From positions 1 through 62,612 of the forward strand of contig NZ_MRCE01000039.1 in the NCBI RefSeq assembly GCF_001904725.1: a DNA stretch of 62,612 bases. The letters are read 5' to 3'. Shown here piece after piece: positions 23,831 to 33,200 of the stretch. Position numbers and translations under genes: made by a program. Each line of letters starts with the position of its first letter. The first letter of the stretch is position 1. Origin of the DNA: Phormidium ambiguum IAM M-71 (GTDB taxonomy: Bacteria; Cyanobacteriota; Cyanobacteriia; Cyanobacteriales; Aerosakkonemataceae). Below the pieces are notes generated by a model. It made no database searches. It was not told the DNA's origin and saw only the letters and a list, made by a program, of their open reading frames with translations.

Positions 23831-24907
23831 TTGCTAGGCGCAGTACTTTACGGTCAAGAAGATTTACGTTTGGAATCAGTGGCAGATCCGATAGCTGATT
23901 CCCAGGAAGTTATTATTCAAGTTGGGGTAGCAACAACCTGCGGTACTGATTTGAAAGTATGGCGAAGGGGTGGTCATGCGAAGATGCTGCGACCCCCGAC
24001 GCTTTTTGGCCATGAGGCAGCAGGTAAAATTGTTGCGGTTGGCAAAGATGTGCAAGGTTGGCAAGTTGGCGATCGCGTAGTTGCTAATAACTCCGCTCCT
24101 TGCATGAATTGCTTCTTTTGTCAACGTCAAGAATTTTCTCTTTGTCCGAATTTGACTTGGAATAATGGCACTTTTGCCGAATATTTAAAAATTCCGGCAC
24201 AAATAGTCAAACACAATTTATGGCGAATTCCAGATGGTTTACCCGATGCTTTGGCATCAATGACGGAACCGCTAGCTTGTGTTTTACATGGGGTAGCAAG
24301 GTCGAATATAAAACAAGGCGATCGCATTGCAGTAATCGGAGATGGGGCGATCGGTTTAATGTTCGTTGCTGCGATTAGTCAACCCCACCCCCAACCCCTC
24401 CCCGTGTACGAGGAGGGGAGAAATCAGTCCCAAGTTTTCCTTTTTGGCGGTAACGATCGCAGATTGGAAATTGGGAAAAAATTAGGGGCAACTCAAACAT
24501 TTAATTATCATCAAATCCCCGATATTCCCACAGTAGTGAAAGAACTAACTGAGGGATGGGGTGCGGATGTGGTAATTGAAGCGACGGGAGTTCCAGCAGT
24601 TTGGGAAAGTGCGATCGCTTGTGCTCGTCCTGGTGCAACCGTTAACTTATTTGGAGGTTGTCCGCGAGATACGACAATTACGGTTAACACAGAACAACTA
24701 CATTACAGCGAACTAACCTTAAAAGGCGTTTTTCACAACACACCAAAATATGTGCAAGAAGCACTCGCACTCTTAGCAAGTCGCACCATTCCCTTTGAAT
24801 TATTAATTAGCGAATATCGCCCATTAAAAGATTTAGAACAGGTATTTCAAGATATGAAGAATCGCAAGTCAATTAAAGTAGCAATGTTGCCGAATATGTC
24901 ATCCTAG
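23831..24907 (+). CDS. Zinc-dependent alcohol dehydrogenase family protein with in-frame repeat insertion
   Basis: The 358-residue protein has the medium-chain dehydrogenase layout: catalytic-zinc segment CGTDLKVWRRGGH and GHEAAGKIVAVGKDV, structural-zinc cysteines CMNCFFCQRQEFSLC, and a Rossmann site VIGDGAIGLMFV. It resembles threonine/sorbitol dehydrogenase types; the substrate is unknown. Residues about 184-198 (PHPQPLPVYEEGRNQ) are odd: they fall between the first helix and second strand of the Rossmann fold and are encoded by a GC-rich palindrome at 24380-24423, so they are an insertion that kept the frame. No ATG is available upstream; TTG 23831 is the only sensible start, four bases after the zinc-ribbon stop. 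Confidence 0.88.
   Translation: MLGAVLYGQEDLRLESVADPIADSQEVIIQVGVATTCGTDLKVWRRGGHAKMLRPPTLFGHEAAGKIVAVGKDVQGWQVGDRVVANNSAPCMNCFFCQRQEFSLCPNLTWNNGTFAEYLKIPAQIVKHNLWRIPDGLPDALASMTEPLACVLHGVARSNIKQGDRIAVIGDGAIGLMFVAAISQPHPQPLPVYEEGRNQSQVFLFGGNDRRLEIGKKLGATQTFNYHQIPDIPTVVKELTEGWGADVVIEATGVPAVWESAIACARPGATVNLFGGCPRDTTITVNTEQLHYSELTLKGVFHNTPKYVQEALALLASRTIPFELLISEYRPLKDLEQVFQDMKNRKSIKVAMLPNMSS
24380..24423. repeat. Palindromic repeat inserted inside the dehydrogenase coding sequence
   Basis: The segment starts AACCCCACCC and holds a perfect 7-bp stem CCCCTCC/GGAGGGG (24395-24401, 24412-24418). It encodes about 14 Pro/Glu-rich residues absent from typical family members. The beginning is shared with the intergenic palindrome at 3463-3490. 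Its base composition contrasts with the surrounding gene. Confidence 0.7.
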
Positions 24908-24939
24908 TGGCAGAGCAAAATATTACTTTTATATTGACT

Positions 24940-25527
24940 ATGAAAGCTAAGGGTTTGTTAATGTTGGGATTGGGGATGGCGATCGCTTTTTTTGGCGATC
25001 GGGCCAATGCCTTGCCCGGACAAACAACAGCAGAAGTTGCCGCTTGGATTAAAGGAAATGACACCCTCAGTCCCTATAGTGGACAAACACTACTAGTACA
25101 CAGAACTGACACACCCGCCCAAAGATTCACCTTTGAAGCTTCCGTTTTCGCCCCAGGTTTAGCAACACCACCAGGAGATCCCAACATCGTTCGCGCTGAA
25201 AAAATCAACCTGTTTGACATGATCAACGGTGTTACTCTCAACCGTCTGCACGAATCACTACGCAGCATCTACGGTTTAGAGATTTACCAAGATTTCCAAC
25301 AAGCGCGAGTGATTTATGCTTACCCAAATCCCGAAATGGTACAGCAAGCAAGAACCTTAACCTTACCCTTACAAGAAGCACTCCGAGGCGAACTCAGGTT
25401 AGGATCGCGTTTTGCTTACTGGATAGAAATTCCCCAACCCCAAGAAGGTAAACCAGTCATGGGCAAAATTACTGTTTTCCTCAAGAGTGACTTAGACAAA
25501 TTAGAAGCACAACTCCGCAATCGTTAA
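24940..25527 (+). CDS. Secreted protein of unknown function
   Basis: The product of about 195 residues has a signal peptide (MKAKGLLMLGLGMAIAFFG, cleavage probably after NALA-like ANA). The mature part is a compact globular sequence with VAAWIKGNDTLSPYSGQTLLVHR, TFEASVFAPG and the region LNRLHESLRSIYGLEIYQDFQ. I recognise it only as a cyanobacterial conserved type, without function. A GTG at 24907 overlapping the dehydrogenase stop would add eleven residues that break the signal peptide, so I prefer ATG 24940. It is likely the last gene of the zinc-ribbon/dehydrogenase operon. Confidence 0.72.
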   Translation: MKAKGLLMLGLGMAIAFFGDRANALPGQTTAEVAAWIKGNDTLSPYSGQTLLVHRTDTPAQRFTFEASVFAPGLATPPGDPNIVRAEKINLFDMINGVTLNRLHESLRSIYGLEIYQDFQQARVIYAYPNPEMVQQARTLTLPLQEALRGELRLGSRFAYWIEIPQPQEGKPVMGKITVFLKSDLDKLEAQLRNR

Positions 25528-25641
25528 GGGAAAAGGGGAAAAGGGAAAAAGGGGAAAGGGGAAAAGGGAAAAGGGGGAAAGAGGGACAATGTGAATTTTT
25601 CACTTCTGCCTTCTGCCTTCTGCCTTCTGCCTTCTGCCTTT
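25528..25641 (-). repeat. Composite STRR element, copy 5 (reverse orientation)
   Basis: Read on the plus strand, GGGAAAAGGGGAAAA-type purines start at the stop codon of the secreted-protein gene and lead to AATTTTT and CTTCTGC heptamers (25605-25639). It is the exact reverse of the other copies. Here the purine/pyrimidine part, not the heptamer part, touches the stop codon. Confidence 0.85.
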
Positions 25642-25722
25642 GGTTAAGATTAGTTAATATGGAGTTAATCTCTTGAGTAAGGGGTTGTGGATTATAAACT
25701 GTCAGATTTGAGAAAATAATTA

Positions 25723-26460
25723 ATGCTGGATCAGATATTTAACTCTCCCTTTAATGTTGGGATTGAGACGCTGTTCATTTTGGTGATTTTGGTGTTTTTA
25801 GAAGCAGTGTTATCGGCGGATAATGCGATCGCTTTAGCAGCAATTTCCCAAGGACTCGAAGATAGCAAACTACAACGTCAGGCACTTAATATAGGTTTGC
25901 TGATGGCATATATACTCAGAATGGCTTTAATTTTAACAGCTACCTGGGTAACAAAGTACTGGCAGTTTGAAGTATTGGGTGGTCTTTATCTACTTTGGTT
26001 AGTATTCCAATATTTCACCTCAAATGATAATGAAGAACACCATCATCATGGGCCAAGATTTCCCTCGGTTTGGCACGCTATTCCGATGATTGCATTTACG
26101 GATTTAGCTTTTTCTTTGGATAGTGTGACAACTGCGATCGCAGTTTCTAAAGAACTTTGGTTAGTCTTAACTGGTGCTACGATCGGCATCATCACTTTAC
26201 GATTCATGGCTGGATTATTCATCCGCTGGTTAGATGAATTTGTTCATTTAGGAGATGCCGGATATTTCACCGTTGGTATTGTAGGATTGCGGTTATTAGT
26301 AAGAGCATATAACCCTGATTTAATTCCCCCAGAATGGGTAATGATTAGTGTAATTGCGCTGTTATTTGTTTGGGGATTTTCTCAGCGCACAGCAATTGAT
26401 TCGGAAAGCGAAACCGAAATTAAAACCATCGAACCAGAAAAGCAAGAAACCTTTCGTTAA
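25723..26460 (+). CDS. TerC-family integral membrane protein
   Basis: The 245-residue protein has seven or eight membrane helices with the TerC hallmarks: FLEAVLSADNAIALAAI in the first helix and FTDLAFSLDSVTTAIAVSK in the second half, with conserved membrane Asp and Asn residues. A His-rich cytoplasmic loop (EEHHHHGPR, about 107-115) may bind metal. Family members export manganese or, in thylakoid-bearing organisms, help membrane biogenesis; in this cell either is possible. It ends in a good terminator and seems monocistronic. The plant thylakoid TerC homologue is a close relative by sequence type. Confidence 0.88.
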   Translation: MLDQIFNSPFNVGIETLFILVILVFLEAVLSADNAIALAAISQGLEDSKLQRQALNIGLLMAYILRMALILTATWVTKYWQFEVLGGLYLLWLVFQYFTSNDNEEHHHHGPRFPSVWHAIPMIAFTDLAFSLDSVTTAIAVSKELWLVLTGATIGIITLRFMAGLFIRWLDEFVHLGDAGYFTVGIVGLRLLVRAYNPDLIPPEWVMISVIALLFVWGFSQRTAIDSESETEIKTIEPEKQETFR

Positions 26461-26494
26461 TTCAGACAATTTTCCTTAATTAAATATACCCTTT

Positions 26495-26530
26495 GCAAAA
26501 CCCGATCCTTTAACAGGATTGGGTTTTTGC
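26495..26530 (+). terminator. Rho-independent terminator of the TerC gene
   Basis: AAAACCCGATCC (26497-26508) pairs with GGATTGGGTTTT (26516-26527) with one G-U pair, over the loop TTTAACA, and is followed by a T-run. It lies about 37 bases beyond the stop codon. This is the most classical terminator in the window. Confidence 0.85.
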
Positions 26531-26789
26531 GTATAACTTAAAGTATGAAATTAGTAGTTTACGGAATTTTAACTAAAGTCTAATTATCGCAATTTTGGCT
26601 TATAACTATTTAACTAAAAGTAAGATTTAGCATTATTTATTATCACTTTAGTCTCTAGGAAAATGAGTATAATTTCCACTGAGCGATCGAGTACTAAAAA
26701 TTTAAATATCCTTTTTGAACGATTTCTATATCTAAAGTTGTTCGTCAAGGCATGATTCTAGCATCAAGCTAACTATTGGAGGTCTAAAC
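26531..26789. other. AT-rich leader of the WD40/TPR gene
   Basis: This 259-bp stretch after the TerC terminator has no gene. It contains one HIP1-type core (GAGCGATCGAG, 26681-26691) and ends in GGAGGTC, 12 bases before the ATG, a strong ribosome-binding site. The promoter for the giant gene must lie here, but no consensus pair stands out. Confidence 0.45.
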
Positions 26790-29700
26790 ATGGTTTGGCA
26801 ATTTCTTGGGGTAGTGGGAAAAGCTGTTATACAAGTAGCAAAAGAAGTAGTAAAATCTGTTTTTCCTAAACCTGTAATTCCAATTGATAGATTTACTACT
26901 GATAATTCGGTTTTAGTTGAAAGAAGAGATGAGATACAGTTAGCACAGTTAAAATTACAATATTTACAACAAGCTGAAAATAGAGAATTCCAAGGAAGAC
27001 AATTAGAAATAAGCCACCAAAGGGCAAAAGATCTACAAGAAAAAGCTCATAACTTTGAATTTGAAATGGCTATCCTTAGCCAAGAACGGGATAAAGAATT
27101 ACAAACAAAGGCTCAAGCTTTTCAAGCAAGGCAATCAGAAATAGTTTATGAAAGGGCGAAAGAATTACAAGAAAAAGCCCAAAATTTCCAAGCTGAAATG
27201 GCTAAACTCAGCCAAGAAAAAGCCAAAGAATTACAAGAATTCATCCAACGTGCGGAAGATGCCAGACTACAAAAAAATCTAGATTTTCAACAGTGGCGTT
27301 TGGAACAAGAAAAAGCTTTACAGTTGCAAATTTTAGAACTAAACCATCAGTTTCAACGTGAATTAGTCACTTATCAACGACAAACATCCTTGAAAGTAGT
27401 TGAAGAACAAAAAAGACTAGAAAACTCACCAGTTTGGTTAGTTGCTGCTGATATTCTCAACTCCCATCCTGAAAATGAAATCATGCCATTGCGAGTCTTT
27501 TTTGCACCGCCAAAAGTGCAGTTTGAAAGATTTGCTAATGCTGCCAATGCTACTCAAAGTTTTCCTGACATTGAGTTAACTGTTGCTGAAGGATTAAGAC
27601 AATTTTTTAGAAACTATTCTACTCAAGGAAGACAACTAGACTTTTTAGCAGGTGCTTGGGTAAGCAAAACTTTTCACAGCGAAGCGAGTATCAAAGCACT
27701 TTTTGGCGTGTTGAAATCCGAACCAACCTTAGTTTTAGAATCAGAAGTTGATGGAGATTACTTAAATTTTCGGATTGCTTATTGGGGATTAAATTGGTCA
27801 AAATATCGCTACGATCCAATTATTTCTCGATTGCCTTATCGGGATATTTTATATGAAGCTGCTAAAACTCGTGCCCGGAAATGGCAAGAAACAAGAAGTA
27901 AATTAATCAACGCCGGAGTTAGTTCCGAAGAAGTCGATAAAGTTTATGGTGCTGACAATGCGAAAAACTTATTAATTTTGCAACTTGAAGAGAGATTTAA
28001 ACAAGCGGGGATTGATTCAGGAGATTTAGAACTTGACTATACTATTACCAAAAAAGACTTTGAGGAACTATGCCAATTTTTAATTATTTATCACTGTTTA
28101 TTTGCTGGATTAGTTGCAGATGAATACTTTTTGTTTCAGTATAATCTCACGCCGTTGTTACCGCAATTGCTTCCTGAATTAACTCAGAATGTGCCAGATA
28201 CAGAAGCAGTAAAAGAAATGATAGAAGCGGTAGTTTTGTATTATCAGAATGTCTATCAAGCTTTGGAAATTCAACGTTCTAGCTTAGTACCAGAATTGAA
28301 TTTAGAGTTAGCGCAAAGTTTAGCAAATTTACCGAAAAAAACTTGGGCGAAAGGTCGAATTATTGACTCAATGAAAGCTTGGCTGAAATTGCGTGAATTA
28401 TTTCAACCCGATGAGTTTGAAGATTTATTGAAAGCAGTTGAAGCTGTTTTGAAAATTGCAGATTTGGCTTATGTAGAAAAGTTAAATCAGTGTTTGGTAG
28501 CTGTCGGGGAAAATATTTCCCTGAGTGTGAAAGATGCTTGTTATAACCGAGGAATGAATCGCTGTCGCCAAGAAGAATATGAGGCAGCGATTAAAGATTT
28601 TGACCAAGCTATTGAGATGAATTCCAATTGGGCAGAAGCTTTTTATAATCGGGGATTAGCTTATGGGAAATTAGCAGAGTATCACAAAGCTATTGAGGAT
28701 TATACAATGGCTTTAGAGATTAATTATGATTGGGCAGATGTTTACAATAATCGAGGTAATGCTTATTATAAATTGGGGGATTACGAGAAAGCTATTGCTG
28801 ATTATGACGCAGCAATTAAGATTAATCCCGAATTGACAGCAGCTATTAAAAATCGGGATATTACCCAAGGTGTTTGGGATGAGTTAAAACGGCAGCAGAA
28901 ACAGGAAGAAGAACGTAAAATTAACTGGGAAAATTTCACACTTGCCCAAACTATTACAGCGCATAGTGATTATCTTCGTACTGTTTTAATTAGCCCTGAT
29001 GGGAAAACTATTTTTAGTGGTAGTGATGACAAGACTATCAAAATTTGGGAATTGATTACAGGGAATGAAATTAGCACACTGACTGGGCATACTGGTTATA
29101 TTCATTCTCTAGCTACTAGTCCAGATGGAAAAACACTTTTTAGTGCTAGCGGTGATAATACTATCAGGATTTGGCATTGGGGTAACGGAGTGCAATTATG
29201 CACACTAAATGGACATTCTAGTTGGGTTTATGCCCTCGCTATTAGTCCAGATGGACAGAAGCTTGTTAGTGGTGGTAATGATAATCAAATTATCATGTGG
29301 CAGAGTAATAGCGGACAACTAATACGTGCTCAAACTGGGCATTCTGATGCCATTTTTACCCTTGCTATTACTCCTGATGGGAAGATGCTGGTTAGTGGTA
29401 GTAATGACAAGACTATCAAGATTTGGGAGTTGAGTTCTGGGCGGCATATACGTACTTTGACTGGGCATTCTAAAACCGTTTATGCTGTTGCCATTAATCC
29501 AGATGGACAAACGCTATATAGTGGTGGTGCTGACAGTACAATCAAGATTTGGCAGTTGAATACTGGTAATGAACTATGTACCCTTAGAGGACATTCTAGT
29601 GTTGTTCGTTCTCTGGTTATTAGTTCAGATGGAAAGACACTTATTAGTGGCAGTGATGATAACAAGATAAAAATTTGGGAGTTGAGTACTGGCAAGGAAA

Positions 29701-29816
29701 TATGCACGCTTACTGGACATTCTGGCAACGTTTTTTCATTGGCTATTAGTCCAGATCAAAGAACACTTGTTAGTGGTAGTAGTGATAAAACAATTAGAAT
29801 TTGGCGAGTAGTTTAG
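26790..29816 (+). CDS. Giant coiled-coil / unknown-domain / TPR / seven-bladed WD40 protein
   Basis: The 1008-residue protein has four parts. Residues 40-210 are a charged coiled coil with repeated AKELQEKAQNF units. Residues 210-570 are a helical domain I cannot assign, beginning near SPVWLVAADILNSHP and including VSKTFHSEASIKALFGVLKSE and IAYWGLNWSKYRYDP. Residues 582-690 are three TPR units (AFYNRGLAYGKLAEYHKAIE). Residues 717-1008 are seven WD40 repeats with GH and IW marks, a complete propeller. No enzyme motif is seen, so it looks like a scaffold or sensor. No signal peptide; a short hydrophobic N-terminus (FLGVVGKAVIQVA) could touch membranes. A CHAT protease gene follows 413 bases downstream. 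Confidence 0.85.
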   Translation: MVWQFLGVVGKAVIQVAKEVVKSVFPKPVIPIDRFTTDNSVLVERRDEIQLAQLKLQYLQQAENREFQGRQLEISHQRAKDLQEKAHNFEFEMAILSQERDKELQTKAQAFQARQSEIVYERAKELQEKAQNFQAEMAKLSQEKAKELQEFIQRAEDARLQKNLDFQQWRLEQEKALQLQILELNHQFQRELVTYQRQTSLKVVEEQKRLENSPVWLVAADILNSHPENEIMPLRVFFAPPKVQFERFANAANATQSFPDIELTVAEGLRQFFRNYSTQGRQLDFLAGAWVSKTFHSEASIKALFGVLKSEPTLVLESEVDGDYLNFRIAYWGLNWSKYRYDPIISRLPYRDILYEAAKTRARKWQETRSKLINAGVSSEEVDKVYGADNAKNLLILQLEERFKQAGIDSGDLELDYTITKKDFEELCQFLIIYHCLFAGLVADEYFLFQYNLTPLLPQLLPELTQNVPDTEAVKEMIEAVVLYYQNVYQALEIQRSSLVPELNLELAQSLANLPKKTWAKGRIIDSMKAWLKLRELFQPDEFEDLLKAVEAVLKIADLAYVEKLNQCLVAVGENISLSVKDACYNRGMNRCRQEEYEAAIKDFDQAIEMNSNWAEAFYNRGLAYGKLAEYHKAIEDYTMALEINYDWADVYNNRGNAYYKLGDYEKAIADYDAAIKINPELTAAIKNRDITQGVWDELKRQQKQEEERKINWENFTLAQTITAHSDYLRTVLISPDGKTIFSGSDDKTIKIWELITGNEISTLTGHTGYIHSLATSPDGKTLFSASGDNTIRIWHWGNGVQLCTLNGHSSWVYALAISPDGQKLVSGGNDNQIIMWQSNSGQLIRAQTGHSDAIFTLAITPDGKMLVSGSNDKTIKIWELSSGRHIRTLTGHSKTVYAVAINPDGQTLYSGGADSTIKIWQLNTGNELCTLRGHSSVVRSLVISSDGKTLISGSDDNKIKIWELSTGKEICTLTGHSGNVFSLAISPDQRTLVSGSSDKTIRIWRVV

Positions 29817-29827
29817 CCAGGATTTTA

Positions 29828-29858
29828 GAAACCCGGTTTTTCTGAGAAACCGAGTTTC
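29828..29858 (+). terminator. Hairpin after the WD40 gene
   Basis: GAAACCCGGTTT (29828-29839) and AAACCGAGTTTC (29847-29858) pair with one mismatch across the loop TTCTGAG, 11 bases after the stop. TGATTTTGCTTT follows. The GAAACCCGGTTT motif is also a frequent dispersed repeat in oscillatorian cyanobacteria, so it may have spread as a mobile terminator. Confidence 0.65.
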
Positions 29859-29933
29859 TGATTTTGCTTTATAATTATTGTTCTTCTTGTGTCCTTTGTC
29901 GATTTTTTTAACCCATCCCAGGCACATTTCAAA

Positions 29934-29969
29934 AGGTAAGTTGTTGCGCTGAAGCGCAACAACTTACCT
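29934..29969. repeat. Perfect 17-bp inverted repeat between the two giant genes
   Basis: AGGTAAGTTGTTGCGCT (29934-29950) is followed after GA by its exact reverse complement (29953-29969). As RNA it would be a very stable hairpin with a tiny loop. It has no T-run after it and is 261 bases before the CHAT gene, so it may be a small mobile palindrome, a processing site or an RNA element. Confidence 0.7.
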
Positions 29970-30089
29970 CAAAAGTTCTTTAGGTTTTGTGACACTTGCG
30001 GAAGTCCTGAAAATGTTTCAAGTAACAAAATAGAGATAATTCCCGACTTTTTCACAAAGTAACAGTAAGATCTGGAATCTGGAGGATCA

Positions 30090-30199
30090 TAATAGGGATG
30101 TCTAAACTCCAGTATTAAGGAAAATCGTGTTACCGTAAGTTTTGGGATTAAGCGTGCGGTTCCTGCTAATCAAGGTTCTCGGTTTTATCATCCCTATTA
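30090..30199 (+). promoter_or_regulatory. Long-range inverted repeat in the leader of the CHAT gene
   Basis: TAATAGGGATG (30090-30100) and CATCCCTATTA (30189-30199) are exact reverse complements 88 bases apart, 30 bases upstream of the CHAT start. They would close a 110-base stem-loop in a leader transcript. Whether the region is transcribed is unknown, so this is only a candidate structured leader or the ends of a small element. Confidence 0.35.
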
Positions 30200-30229
30200 A
30201 TGGATACCTTTTGTGTTACTTAGAAATGG

Positions 30230-33200
30230 ATGATAAAATATATGATTTTTCGGTTTTATCAGTTAAGCTTATTCAGTACTACTCTGTTTTTTTCTTTGTT
30301 TCCTCTCTGTTGGAGTGAAACAAACTCCCCAAAAGCCCAAGCGATAGAAGTGACAACTATACAAACTAAGTCCACCTTGGCGGACTGGGATTTTTCGGGT
30401 AAATTCAAACCGCAGAATTTTAGATTATCACAAATATCCCCAGACGATCGAAAAACAGAAGCCGAAACTTCGGTAAAAACTGGGTTACAACAGTTGGAAA
30501 ATAATCAACCAGAAGCAGCTATTAAAAGTTTTGAACAAGCTTTAACTATTTATCAAGAAATTAAAGACAGCCAAAGGGAAGGGGAAACTCTAAAAAACTT
30601 GGGTAATGCTTATATGGCTGCGGGAAATAACACTAAGGCAATGGAAATTTACCAACAAAGTTTGAGGATTGCTAAGGAAATTAAAAATCCAGATTTGGAA
30701 GCAAGAGTCTTACAAAATATTGGTACTATATATCGACTCCAAGAAGATTACGTCGAAGCTGCAAAATATTTAGAATCAGCTTTATTGATAGCTAAAGAGT
30801 TCAAAAACCAAGAGATAGTATTAAAGGCTTTAGTAAGTCTAGGAATTGTTTATGATTCATTGAGTAACTACCAAAAGGTAGTTGAATATTATGAACAGTT
30901 ATTACCAATAATTAAAGAAACAAACAATCCTCAATTAGCAGCTTTAACTTTAGTCACCCTTGGTTATGCTTATACTACTTTGGGAAACGAAGAAAAGGGC
31001 ATTGAATTTGGCGAACCTGGTTTAAAATTGGCTAAAGAAATCAAACAACCGGAGTTAGAAGCAATAGCTTTGGTTACTCTTGGTTCTGCTTACCTTGGCT
31101 TGGAAAACTATCAGAAAGCTGTGGAATTTGCCGAACCTGGTTTAGCCATGATTAAGCAAATAAAAAATCCCCAAATGGAACTTGTTGCTTTAATTACTCT
31201 CGGCTTTGCTTATACTAACTTAAAAGATTATCAAAAAGCAACTGAGTTTGGTCAATCTGCTTTAACGAGCGCACGAGAGTTAAAAAATCGTATTTTTGAA
31301 GGGCGTGCTTTAGTAATTTTGGGATTAGCTTATGTTTCTTTGGAAGAACATCAGAAAGCGGTAGAATTTGCTCAGCAAGGTTTAGTAATTGCACGAGAAT
31401 TGAAAATTCCCGAAATGGAAGTTTTCGCTGCTTTTAGTTTAGCTAGAAGTTCTTATTTGTTGGCAAGTACTCCCGAAGCGTATCAGAAGTCATTAGCGTT
31501 GACTCAGGAAACTTTAGCGGTAATTCAAAAATATAAGCATCCCGATTTAGAATCTTATTTAAATTCTCAAATTGGGGAAAATTATAATAATTTAGGAGAA
31601 TATGAAAAAGCGATCGCATTTGCCCAAAAAGGTTTGACGCTTGCTAGAGAAGTCAAAGATAAACTGCGAGAAGCTTATGCTTTATTAGTTATTGGGCAAG
31701 CTTATTATCAAATAGCAAAAACACCAGAAGAATATAAAAAATCTTTAGAATTTATTCAGTCATCATTAAATTTAGCCAGGGAAATAAAAGAACCTAGTTT
31801 TGAAGCATTGGCTTTAATTTATTTGGCTAATATTTACAGTCAACTTGAAGAGTATCAAAAAACTTTGGAGTTTGCCGAACAAAGTTTAAAGCTTAGTCAA
31901 GAAATTAAAAATACTAAAATCCAAGTTTTTCCTTTAATTAATTTATTAGGAATTTATGTACAATTAGGTGAGTATAAAAAAGTTATAGAATTGGGAGAAA
32001 AAGGTCTAACAAACATCCAACCAAGTGACAATCCTATTATAGAATCTGTATTAAATATTATCTTGAGCATTGCTTACTTTGGGGAAGGTGATTATCAAAA
32101 AACAATTGCTTTTACCCAGCAAGCTTTAACTCAATCTCGCAATATTAAAAATCCCCAGCTAGAAGCTTATTCTCTGTTAGTTTCAGGAATTGGTTATGCC
32201 AGTTTGAACGATAATGAAAAAGCGATCGAATTATTCCAACAAAGTCTAGCTAAAGCCAAAGAACAAAAAGATGAGATTCTTGCTTCTACCGCTTTGAATA
32301 TGTTAGGAGGAATGTATAGAAAAATAGGCAGAAAAAATGAAGCGATCGCACTTTATCAAGAAGCCATAGCCATCGATAGCGATTATAGCATTCTTGCCGG
32401 AATAGGTCGGGTTTATCGAGATTTAAATTCCCCGGTTACTGCTATCACTTATTATAAACAAGCAATTAATGAAATTGAGCAAGTCAGAGGAAAAATTAGC
32501 GGATTACCTGTGGCATTACAAAAATCATTTTTGCAAGCAATACAAAGTGTCGATCGCATTAAAACCGCCGACATCTATCGGGAATTAGCAGATTTATTAA
32601 TGACTCAAGGGCGAATTTTAGAAGCACAACAGGTATTAGAATTACTAAAAACCGAAGAATTGCGCGAATATACGCGATCGGGAAGTACTAGTAACACAAA
32701 TTTAGTTTTAAATCAAACAGAAACCAAAATTATCCAAGAAAATGGCAGCTTAATTCAATTCGGACAAAAGTTATTTGAATGCCAACTAACTCAATGCAAC
32801 CAATTAAGTCAATTACTAGATAAAAGAGATGTTTTAATTAGCCAATTCAATCAAAAAGTACAAACAATAGAAAAAGAAATCCGGGAAAGACGCGCCCAAG
32901 ACGACGCATTTTTCGATCCTAATAAAATTAGTAAAACCAAAGAAATTGTCGAATCTCAACCCGCCACCGTATTAATCTATCCTTTAGTTTTAGAAGATAA
33001 AGTTTGGCTATTATTAGCATCTCCCGGAGGAGTAGTTAAAACCGTAGAAGTACCAGTAAATCGGCGAGAATTAGGCGAAACAGTGGTTAAATTTCGCCAA
33101 TTATTACAACAACCTAATTCTTCAGTTAGTGAAATCCAAGCCACAGGAAAAAAACTCTACGATTGGTTAATTAAACCCTTAGAAACTGAATTAAAAACTA

